DNA from: Dehalococcoidia bacterium
GTDB lineage: Bacteria; Chloroflexota; Dehalococcoidia; Dehalococcoidales; JAUVZE01
Length of the DNA stretch: 9,814 nucleotides
Direction of reading: 5' to 3'
Assembly: GCA_004376435.1 (NCBI GenBank)
Contig: SOJS01000025.1
Location: forward strand, 1 to 9,814
This document shows positions 1-5,072 of this stretch, in pieces; within the stretch, counting starts at the first letter, position 1; each line of letters opens with the position of its first letter. A model generated the notes under the pieces. That model worked only from the letters and a program-made list of their open reading frames with translations. It was not told the DNA's origin and made no database searches. Position numbers and translations under genes: made by a program.

Positions 1-53
1 CAGTGACCTCTGCGATGTCAACGCAGCGCTCTAACCAACTGAGCTAACCGCCC
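1..53 (-). tRNA. tRNA-Val (anticodon GAC), 3' part cut off by window edge
   Basis: Read on the minus strand, the sequence starts with the acceptor strand GGGCGGT, then TA, then a D arm (GCTC, AGTTGGTTA, GAGC). The anticodon arm is CTGCG, loop TTGACAT, CGCAG. The loop centre gives anticodon GAC, so the tRNA reads valine codons GUC and GUU. The variable loop (AGGTC) and the first bases after it are visible. The T arm and the 3' acceptor strand lie beyond position 1, so acceptor pairing cannot be verified. Cloverleaf spacing is normal over the visible 53 nt. Confidence 0.93.
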
Positions 54-67
54 ACCCAACAGCAATA

Positions 68-97
68 ATTCTACAGGACGACTTCTTTTATAGTCAA
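68..97 (-). promoter_or_regulatory. Promoter of the tRNA-Val gene
   Basis: On the minus strand there is TTGACT (97-92), an 18-bp spacer, then TAGAAT (73-68). Both boxes match the sigma-70 consensus at five of six positions. Transcription would start near position 61, about 8 nt before the mature tRNA 5' end, which is a typical short tRNA leader. The promoter sits in the short gap after the bioY stop codon, so the tRNA need not depend on bioY transcription. Confidence 0.6.
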
Positions 98-125
98 GCT
101 GCCAAAGAGATAATAGGCTTACTTG

Positions 126-785
126 CTAGGGAAGACGCCAGTTTGCCCATTTCCCTTTATCCACCTCTCCATTGTAGGCTGATTTAGGTGTTACCCCCCG
201 TGCTATTGCCGCTGCCGCCACCGCCTTGGTGATGTCACCAACGATGAAAGGAACCGCCCCCATACTAAGGAGGGTGGTAAAGGCTAACGGCTCTCCCGCA
301 ACTAAGTTGAACCACAGTCCAAGCTGAAGAAGACCAGGAATATAGATGAGGACAAAGTTGGCAAAGAGCATCAGGGCAAGCATGCTGAAAAAGCTTCTTG
401 ACCTGACATATCTATCGGTGAAGTACCCCAGAAAGAGAGCCGCCAGGATGAAACCAACTATATATCCTCCAGTGGGCCCAGCCAGGTAGCCCAGGCCGCT
501 GCCGAAACCAGCAAACCAAGGGACACCGATAGCACCAAGCCCAGCATAGATAGCCAAACTTACTCCTCCCCACCGCCGACCGAGAAGAACACCGGCCAGG
601 AGCACGGCCAAGGTCTGTCCTGTTATCGGCACCGGGCTCAAGGGGATAGGAAACCTGAGTTGAGCCATAAGTCCGATGAGGCCAGCCATGCCCAAGGTAA
701 AAAGCAATTTCTTGGGAATACTAAGCTCATAACGCCATTTAAAGACATCATATTTAGCCCGATTGATTGTAGTAACTATCTCCAA
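126..785 (-). CDS. bioY: Biotin transporter BioY (ECF S component)
   Basis: This 219-residue integral membrane protein is the substrate-specific S component of the energy-coupling-factor biotin transporter; it binds biotin and brings it into the cell. Family hallmarks are visible: an N-terminal hydrophobic helix followed by FPIPLSPVPITGQTLAVLLAG, the GxxxGxxxxxxYxxLGxxGVPWFAG region, the GPTGGYIVGF loop, and a C-terminal VGDITKAVAAA segment. About six hydrophobic segments fit the fold. The start is TTG at 785-783, chosen because AGGAGG (798-793) lies 7 nt upstream; no ATG fits the N terminus as well. No bioM/bioN-like ATPase or EcfT gene is beside it, so it either works alone or uses a shared ECF module encoded elsewhere. 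It lies 67 nt downstream of the small coiled-coil gene on the same strand and may be read from the same promoter. I saw no BirA-type operator. Confidence 0.95.
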   Translation of the reverse strand: MEIVTTINRAKYDVFKWRYELSIPKKLLFTLGMAGLIGLMAQLRFPIPLSPVPITGQTLAVLLAGVLLGRRWGGVSLAIYAGLGAIGVPWFAGFGSGLGYLAGPTGGYIVGFILAALFLGYFTDRYVRSRSFFSMLALMLFANFVLIYIPGLLQLGLWFNLVAGEPLAFTTLLSMGAVPFIVGDITKAVAAAAIARGVTPKSAYNGEVDKGKWANWRLP

Positions 786-786
786 T

Positions 787-847
787 CTATTTCCTCCTAT
801 CTATTAAATTACTAACCAAGGTAAAAACTAAAATCTCTCACCTCCTT
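787..847 (-). promoter_or_regulatory. Orphan strong ribosome-binding site and possible 15-codon leader ORF before bioY
   Basis: On the minus strand, AAGGAGGTGA (847-838) is a near-perfect complement of the 16S 3' end, yet no annotated gene starts after it. Six nt past GGAGG lies ATT (834-832), a rare start codon. It opens a frame of 15 sense codons ending in TAG at 789-787, one nt before the bioY TTG start. A TTG in the same frame (819-817) is too far from the site to be its natural start. This may be a leader peptide translationally coupled to bioY, or a relic of a lost gene start. Confidence 0.3.
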
Positions 848-852
848 CGTTA

Positions 853-1080
853 TCACCCTGGTTTCTCACTACCCAGGATGGAAATCTCAATATTCTTATT
901 ACAATGGGGGCAGGTTATATTAAGGGTTATCGGCTGCTTTAACACCCGCTCCGCGACAGCGGTTACCATTGAGTCAATATTATCCAGACGGTGGTCTAAC
1001 ATATCCAGACGCCCTTTAACACGCTCAAAATCAAGTGCCGATTCTCCTTCTGTTACCCTGGGTTTATTTTTCTGCGCCAA
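853..1080 (-). CDS. Small coiled-coil protein with C-terminal CPHC motif, function unknown
   Basis: I do not recognise a named family. With the start chosen here the protein has 75 residues. Residues F18, V21, L25, L28, L32, I35, V39, V42 and V46 follow an unbroken 3-4 spacing, which predicts a coiled coil of about 29 residues within a charged helix (RLDMLDHRLDNIDSMV). A short beta-like stretch (PITLNIT) leads into CPHC at 57-60 and another strand (NIEISIL). The single CxxC resembles half a zinc ribbon, so metal binding might need a dimer; this is inference. There is no signal peptide or membrane segment. The start is TTG at 1080-1078, because GGAGG (1093-1089) lies 8 nt upstream. A GTG at 1095 in the same frame would add five residues, but it overlaps that ribosome-binding site and lacks one of its own. 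A consensus promoter lies directly upstream, and bioY follows 67 nt downstream. Confidence 0.7.
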   Translation of the reverse strand: MAQKNKPRVTEGESALDFERVKGRLDMLDHRLDNIDSMVTAVAERVLKQPITLNITCPHCNKNIEISILGSEKPG

Positions 1081-1113
1081 AGCTTTAGCCTCCACAAGAT
1101 TATAACCAGACTC

Positions 1114-1142
1114 ATTATATTTATCTGACGGCAGTATGTCAA
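1114..1142 (-). promoter_or_regulatory. Perfect consensus sigma-70 promoter of the small CPHC-protein gene
   Basis: On the minus strand, TTGACA (1142-1137) and TATAAT (1119-1114) are separated by exactly 17 bp, matching the consensus at all twelve positions. Transcription would begin near 1107. That leaves about 27 nt before the TTG start at 1080 and places GGAGG inside the leader. A second TATAAT (1104-1099) lacks a matching -35 box. The promoter may also serve bioY. Confidence 0.8.
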
Positions 1143-1158
1143 AATACCGCCCGCAATA

Positions 1159-1188
1159 TTGATTTATTTAAGATAGATGGCGTATACT
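1159..1188 (+). promoter_or_regulatory. Probable promoter of the EF-Tu-domain-2-like gene
   Basis: TTGATT (1159-1164) is followed, after an 18-bp spacer, by TATACT (1183-1188), matching the consensus at four and five of six positions. Transcription would start near 1195, just before the ribosome-binding site TAAGGAGG (1203-1210). It is back to back with the stronger minus-strand promoter at 1114-1142. Confidence 0.5.
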
Positions 1189-1217
1189 AAATGACAAAAC
1201 AGTAAGGAGGCAGCCAA

Positions 1218-1472
1218 ATGCCTGAAGAGGTGGTCGGTAAGGTAACCGACTTTTTCGCCAGACCCGTGGTCGCCGGTATTGAGCTATCAGCAACGGTAAA
1301 TGCGGGTGACCGAATCCATATTAAAGGTCACACCACTGACATGGAGCTCACTATTGCCTCAATGCAGATTGAAAATGCCAATGTTGAGCAGGCTAAAGCT
1401 GGCGATCTGATCGGCATCAAGGTTGATGACCGGGTAAGGAGAGGCGATACTGTTTATAAGGTCACTGACTGA
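1218..1472 (+). CDS. Translation elongation factor-like protein (free-standing EF-Tu domain 2-like beta-barrel)
   Basis: This 84-residue protein resembles the second (beta-barrel) domain of EF-Tu-type translational GTPases. It has an opening VGKVTDFFARPVVAGIEL strand pair, then AGDRIHIKGHTTD, the family-typical SMQIEN segment, AGDLIGIKVDDRVRRGD and a closing VYKVTD. No GTPase domain is present (no P-loop, no NKxD), so it cannot be a GTPase itself. Small stand-alone proteins of this kind occur in archaea and some bacteria and are usually named translation elongation factor-like; their function is not established to my knowledge. The ATG start has TAAGGAGG (1203-1210) 7 nt upstream. The gene is monocistronic in this window, divergent from the small CPHC gene and convergent with ribH. 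Its TGA stop overlaps the A-tract that forms the U-run of the opposite-strand rib terminator. Confidence 0.85.
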   Translation: MPEEVVGKVTDFFARPVVAGIELSATVNAGDRIHIKGHTTDMELTIASMQIENANVEQAKAGDLIGIKVDDRVRRGDTVYKVTD

Positions 1473-1533
1473 AAAAGCTAGCTGCCCCCGCCCCCAGACT
1501 ACCCCGGCTGGCTAGTGCCTGAAGGCAGCCAGC
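1472..1533 (-). terminator. Intrinsic terminator of the rib operon, with a competing hairpin
   Basis: On the minus strand, just after the ribH stop codon, GCTGGCTGCC (1533-1524) can pair with GGCAGCTAGC (1486-1477). The 10-bp stem has one G-U pair and is followed at once by TTTTT (1476-1472). The loop is long, at 37 nt. The same 5' arm can instead form a compact hairpin with closer bases: GCTGGC/GCCAGC plus TGCC/GGCA around a TTCA tetraloop, with a 3-nt bulge (1507-1533). The U-run exists only for minus-strand transcripts. For the plus-strand gene the compact hairpin is the only candidate and has no T-run. Confidence 0.5.
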
Positions 1534-1534
1534 G

Positions 1535-2002
1535 TTAGCTGATGCCCTTTATTAGGTTAACCATCTCAATAGCACTCATGGCGGCATCAAAACCCTTATT
1601 GCCGGCTTTAGTCCCCGCCCTTTCAATAGCCTGCTCCAGAGTATCGGTGGTAATGACACCATAGATAACCGGTAACCCCGTATCCAGACCTACCTTGGCA
1701 ACACCCTTGGTAACCTCAGCGGCAATATACTCAAAGTGGGGTGTTCCGCCGCGAATGACCGCTGCCAGGCAGATAATAGCATCATATTTTTTGGTCTCGG
1801 CTAGCTTTTTGGCTATTAGTGGGACTTCAAACGAGCCCGGCGTCCAGGCAATATCTATATCTTTCTCCTTGACACCATGGCGAAGCAGGGCGTCCTGCGC
1901 CCCCTCAAGTAGCTTCTTAGTTATAAGCTCATTAAAACGGGAGACAACCAGCCCCAACCTCAGCCCCTCCCCCAACAACTTTCCCTCAAATTGCTTGCCC
2001 AT
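1535..2002 (-). CDS. ribH: 6,7-dimethyl-8-ribityllumazine synthase
   Basis: Lumazine synthase condenses 5-amino-6-ribitylaminouracil with 3,4-dihydroxy-2-butanone 4-phosphate to give 6,7-dimethyl-8-ribityllumazine, the penultimate step of riboflavin synthesis, in the cytoplasm. The 155-residue length is normal. Visible signatures are LGLVVSRFNELIT near the N terminus, TPGSFEVP (54-61) that contacts the substrate, AAVIRGGTPHFEYIA with catalytic-type His89, and NKGFDAAMSAIEMVNL at the C terminus. Such proteins usually form pentamers or 60-mer capsids, not deducible here. The ATG start has AAGGAGG (2014-2008) 5 nt upstream. It is the last gene of the rib operon, 32 nt after ribBA, and is followed by a terminator-like structure. 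Confidence 0.97.
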   Translation of the reverse strand: MGKQFEGKLLGEGLRLGLVVSRFNELITKKLLEGAQDALLRHGVKEKDIDIAWTPGSFEVPLIAKKLAETKKYDAIICLAAVIRGGTPHFEYIAAEVTKGVAKVGLDTGLPVIYGVITTDTLEQAIERAGTKAGNKGFDAAMSAIEMVNLIKGIS

Positions 2003-2034
2003 TACATCCTCCTTATCTTAAAATTAGCCACCGC

Positions 2035-3252
2035 TTAGCTATCAGCGGCATCCTCTACTCCCAAACGGTGCCCCAGCTTCTTCTGCTTCGTCTCCAGGTA
2101 ATAACGGTTATAGGGATTGGGGCAGCAGATAATGGGTAGCGTCTCCACCACCTCCAGCCCGTAGCCCTCCAGTCCAATCACCTTCTTGGGGTTATTGGTC
2201 AGCAGTTTAATCTTATGTAAACCAAGGTCAGCCAGAATCTGGGCGCCGATTCCATCGTCCCGCAAATCCGGGGGTATCCCCAGGGCAGCATTAGCCTCAA
2301 CAGTCTCCATCCCCTTATCCTGAAGGTAATAGGCAAGAATTTTGTTATGGAAGCCAATCCCCCGCCCCTCCTGCCTCATATAGAGAAAAACGCCCCGCCC
2401 CTCTTCAGCAATACTCTCCATGGCCAGAGAAATCTGCTCGCCGCAATCACAGCGCAGGCTGCCAAAGACATCACCGGTAAGACACTCACTATGGACACGG
2501 ACTAACACCGGCTCATCAGTGGCGATATCACCCCTTACCAGAGCCAGGTGCTCATCAGGGTCAGTATCGCTCTTATAGGCAACGGCGGTAAACTCACCGT
2601 ATGCTGTCGGCAGCTTTGCCTCGGCGATGCGGTGCACCAGCTTCTCATGGCGGCGGCGGTAGGCAATAAGGTCAGCCACAGTAACTATCTTGATTTCAAA
2701 CTTCTCCGCCATCGCCTCCAGCTGGGGCAAACGCGCCATAGAGCCGTCATCATTCATAATCTCACAGATAACCCCGGCCGGGTAGAGACCAGCCAGCCGG
2801 GCTAAATCAACTATCGCCTCAGTGTGCCCTGACCGCACCAGAACCCCACCCTCTCTCGCCCGCAGCGGGAACATATGCCCGGGACGGACCAAATCCTCAG
2901 GCTTGGTGCTCGGGTCAAGCACGGCTCTGATTGTCTCGGCTCTATCAGCCGCCGAAATACCGGTGCTTACCTTATGCTTGGCTTCAATGGATACCGTAAA
3001 AGCGGTAGTAAACTTTGAGGTATTCTCACTGACCATCATGGGAATCCCCAACTCGTCCAACCGCTTGCCGATAACCGGCAGACAAATCAGCCCTCGGGCG
3101 TGCTTGGCAATAAAATTAATCGCCGCCGGGGTAACCTTCTCCGCCGCCATCGCCAGGTCGCCCTCATTCTCCCTGTCCTCATCATCAACAATAATAACGA
3201 AGCGGCCATTTTTTATGTCCTTAATAGCCTCATCAATAGTGGCTATTGCCAT
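2035..3252 (-). CDS. ribBA: Bifunctional 3,4-dihydroxy-2-butanone 4-phosphate synthase / GTP cyclohydrolase II
   Basis: This fused enzyme makes both riboflavin precursors: the four-carbon phosphate from ribulose 5-phosphate (N-terminal half) and the pyrimidine from GTP (C-terminal half). The start is ATG at 3252-3250, with GGGAGG (3263-3258) 5 nt upstream; a GTG two codons earlier overlaps that site. The product has 405 residues, normal for RibBA. The N-terminal domain (about 1-200) shows VDDEDRENEGD (22-32) for metal and substrate, RPGHMFPLRAREGGVL, and RSGHTEAIVDLARLAGL. The C-terminal domain shows SECLTGDVFGSLRCDCG with zinc ligands C257, C268 and C270, YMRQEGRGIGF, the AYYLQD segment with the catalytic-type tyrosine, and LLTNNPKK. 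The DLRDDGIGAQIL segment carries Asp where I recall an aromatic residue in most relatives. It sits 17 nt after ribE and before ribH. Confidence 0.97.
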   Translation of the reverse strand: MAIATIDEAIKDIKNGRFVIIVDDEDRENEGDLAMAAEKVTPAAINFIAKHARGLICLPVIGKRLDELGIPMMVSENTSKFTTAFTVSIEAKHKVSTGISAADRAETIRAVLDPSTKPEDLVRPGHMFPLRAREGGVLVRSGHTEAIVDLARLAGLYPAGVICEIMNDDGSMARLPQLEAMAEKFEIKIVTVADLIAYRRRHEKLVHRIAEAKLPTAYGEFTAVAYKSDTDPDEHLALVRGDIATDEPVLVRVHSECLTGDVFGSLRCDCGEQISLAMESIAEEGRGVFLYMRQEGRGIGFHNKILAYYLQDKGMETVEANAALGIPPDLRDDGIGAQILADLGLHKIKLLTNNPKKVIGLEGYGLEVVETLPIICCPNPYNRYYLETKQKKLGHRLGVEDAADS

Positions 3253-3269
3253 ACTCACCTCCCAAAAAC

Positions 3270-3893
3270 CTATAAAAATCCGTGCTCTGCCAAAAGCTCG
3301 GCGGTTATCCCGCTTTTTTGGGGCTGGCTGAGCCGTTCAACATATTTAGCCATAATATCCACCTCCAGATTGACCACATCACCCACTTTTCTATCACCTA
3401 AAATAGTCTGGCGGCGGCTATAGTCAACCAGCGAAACCAGAAATGAGCTGCTATCTCTGGTCATCACCGTCAGGCTAACCCCATCAACGGCAATAAAACC
3501 CTTCTCCACAATATAACGCATTACCTCGGGAGGGGCCCAGAATCTAATCACCATTGATTCACCATCCCAGGTAATTGCATCCAGCCGTCCGGTGGCATCA
3601 ACATGCCCCTGCACCAGATGCCCGCCCAGCCCCCCATCCAGCGTCAAGGGCGGCTCCAGATTAACCATATCGCCGACACCAAGTCGGCCAAGGTTTGTCC
3701 GCTTCAGCGTCTCTGGCATTATGTCAACCGAGAAGGCGGCGGTATCAAGGCTTTTTACCGTCAGGCATACCCCGTTAACGGCGATGCTTTCGCCCTGCTT
3801 TAGCCTGGGCAGGACGCGGCTAGCACCAATAACCAGACTCCCAGACTTCACTAAGGTAACTTTACCTATCTCTGCGATAATGCCGGTAAACAT
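3270..3893 (-). CDS. ribE: Riboflavin synthase, alpha subunit
   Basis: Riboflavin synthase dismutates two molecules of 6,7-dimethyl-8-ribityllumazine into riboflavin and the pyrimidine that lumazine synthase reuses. The 207-residue protein shows the expected two lumazine-binding barrels. The first begins MFTGIIAEIG and carries VNGVCLTV; the second begins near GGHLVQGHVDATG and carries VDGVSLTVMT. The invariant MFTGII start fixes the ATG at 3893. This start lies 28 nt inside the 3' end of ribD in another frame, with only a weak GAGAGGA immediately before it, so translation is probably coupled to ribD. The stop (TAG) is 17 nt before the ribBA ATG. Closeness of all four genes supports one transcript. 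The name follows Bacillus-type usage; some annotations call it ribC. Confidence 0.96.
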   Translation of the reverse strand: MFTGIIAEIGKVTLVKSGSLVIGASRVLPRLKQGESIAVNGVCLTVKSLDTAAFSVDIMPETLKRTNLGRLGVGDMVNLEPPLTLDGGLGGHLVQGHVDATGRLDAITWDGESMVIRFWAPPEVMRYIVEKGFIAVDGVSLTVMTRDSSSFLVSLVDYSRRQTILGDRKVGDVVNLEVDIMAKYVERLSQPQKSGITAELLAEHGFL

Positions 3894-4990
3894 TCCTCTC
3901 GCCTAACATAACCACTGACCATCAAGTCTTCGCCAAACCTCTCCACAGTGACATCCTGCAATTTCAGTGAGTCGGCTATCCTATCAATCCCCTGACCGCT
4001 GACAGCCGTCTTTGCCTCCCGACCGCCAATGATAATAGGGGCAATAAAAACAATCACCTTATCCACCAGCCCATCGTCAAACAGGGAACCAAGAAGAATA
4101 CCACCACCCTCCACCAGAACACTGGTGATTTCCCGCTCCGCCAGGGCTTTTAACAGCTTCTTTAAATCCACCAGTCCTTCAGTTGAGGGCAGTTCCAGCA
4201 GTTCGGCCTCAACTGCAGCAAAGGCTTTTGCCTCCTCGCCAGTAACCTGCCTGCCCAATGCCAGCAGTGTCCTCCCCGGCTTAGTGAAAAGTCGGGCGTC
4301 CGGCGGTGTGCGTCCCTTGTTATCCACCACCACCCGCAGTGGCTGCTTCCTGGCTGTGCCCCCTCTCCCCCCACAGCAGCGGCTGGTAAGGAGAGGGTCA
4401 TCTGTCAGGACTGTATTTAAGCCTACCATAATGGCATCGTTGGTATAACGCAGGCTATGAACCTGTTTTCTTGCCTCCTCGCCGCTAATCCACTTGGAAT
4501 CACCGCTTCTGGTGGCAATCTTACCATCCAGACTGACGGCAAACTTGGCGGTAACAAAGGGAATGCCGGTGGTAATAAATTTGGTGTAGGCTTCGTTAAT
4601 CCGTTTCGCCTCTTGCTCATGCTCACCGACAGACAACCTAATGCCGGCTCGCTCAAGCTCTTTTTTACCCCGCCCCGAAACCAGCGGGTTAGGGTCAAGC
4701 ATCGCCATATGGACTTCGGATATGCCGGCGGCAATAATTGCCTGAGTGCATGGTGGCGTCCGGCCGTGATGACAGCATGGCTCCAGGGTAACATAGAGCG
4801 CACCTCCTCTTGCCTGTTCACCTGCCTGCTCCAGTGCCAATACCTCGGCATGGTGACAGCCGGCTGGCTGGGTATAGCCCTGCCCCACTACCTCACCATT
4901 TTTAACTACCACCGCCCCCACTGCCGGGTTAGGGCTAGCCTGCCCCAGTGCCAGCTTGGCCAGGGAAAGTGCCTGCTCCATATAGTCCAT
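3866..4990 (-). CDS. ribD: Bifunctional diaminohydroxyphosphoribosylaminopyrimidine deaminase / 5-amino-6-(5-phosphoribosylamino)uracil reductase
   Basis: RibD performs the second and third steps of the pyrimidine branch: deamination of the GTP-derived pyrimidine, then NADPH-dependent reduction of the ribosyl side chain. The N-terminal deaminase domain (about 1-145) shows the zinc site H47-A-E49 and PCC/PPC with ligands C72 and C81 (LEPCCHHGRTPPC). The C-terminal reductase domain begins near FVTAKFAVSLDGKIATRSG and has SKWISGEEAR, LRVVVDNKGRTPPDARLF and VLVEGGGILLGSLF. The 374-residue length is close to normal. A Gly/Arg-rich loop (CCGGRGGTARK) before QPLRVVVD coincides with a strong inverted repeat in the DNA. 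The ATG at 4990 has AAGGTG about 10 nt upstream; a second ATG three codons later is possible. It is the first gene of the rib operon, 82 nt downstream of the SIMPL lipoprotein gene on the same strand. Confidence 0.96.
   Translation of the reverse strand: MDYMEQALSLAKLALGQASPNPAVGAVVVKNGEVVGQGYTQPAGCHHAEVLALEQAGEQARGGALYVTLEPCCHHGRTPPCTQAIIAAGISEVHMAMLDPNPLVSGRGKKELERAGIRLSVGEHEQEAKRINEAYTKFITTGIPFVTAKFAVSLDGKIATRSGDSKWISGEEARKQVHSLRYTNDAIMVGLNTVLTDDPLLTSRCCGGRGGTARKQPLRVVVDNKGRTPPDARLFTKPGRTLLALGRQVTGEEAKAFAAVEAELLELPSTEGLVDLKKLLKALAEREITSVLVEGGGILLGSLFDDGLVDKVIVFIAPIIIGGREAKTAVSGQGIDRIADSLKLQDVTVERFGEDLMVSGYVRREECLPALSQR
4361..4397. repeat. Inverted repeat inside ribD (nested palindrome)
   Basis: The arms CCCTCTCC (4361-4368) and GGAGAGGG (4390-4397) are perfect 8-bp complements. 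Inside the 21-nt centre, CAGC (4374-4377) and GCTG (4382-4385) form a second 4-bp stem around AGCG. The element corresponds to the extra Gly/Arg-rich loop of RibD. It may be a short palindromic repeat inserted in frame, or a chance effect of a GC-rich loop. I saw no second copy in this window. Confidence 0.45.
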
Positions 4991-5022
4991 ACTTCAACTA
5001 CACCTTTGGCAACACTATTCCC

Positions 5023-5053
5023 ATTCTAGCATCTCACTCGGAGCCAGTGCAAA
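5023..5053 (-). promoter_or_regulatory. Weak candidate promoter of the rib operon
   Basis: On the minus strand, TAGAAT (5028-5023) matches five of six -10 bases. The best -35 candidate, TTTGCA (5053-5048), matches four of six with a 19-bp spacer. Transcription would start near 5016, leaving a leader of about 25 nt. That is far too short for an FMN riboswitch, and the whole 82-nt gap shows none of its conserved elements. The operon may instead be read from the SIMPL gene promoter. Confidence 0.25.
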
Positions 5054-5072
5054 TCAGCCCCCAGCCCGATTA

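Noticed and set aside
786..852. BirA operator before bioY
   Set aside because: No clear palindromic BirA-like site; the AT-rich stretch shows only scattered similarity.
878..1105. A 75-codon plus-strand open frame opposite the small CPHC gene
   Set aside because: The minus frame has the promoter, the ribosome-binding site and a patterned heptad sequence; the plus frame has none.
2822..3331. A 169-codon plus-strand open frame opposite ribBA and the end of ribE
   Set aside because: It is a shadow of conserved coding sequence; composition is Ser/Arg/Leu-rich, as expected for an antisense frame.
4457..5029. A 190-codon plus-strand open frame opposite ribD
   Set aside because: It is antisense to a gene with full RibD motifs, and its protein shows no recognisable domain or ribosome-binding site.
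4991..5072. FMN riboswitch before ribD
   Set aside because: The gap is too short and the conserved RFN blocks are absent.
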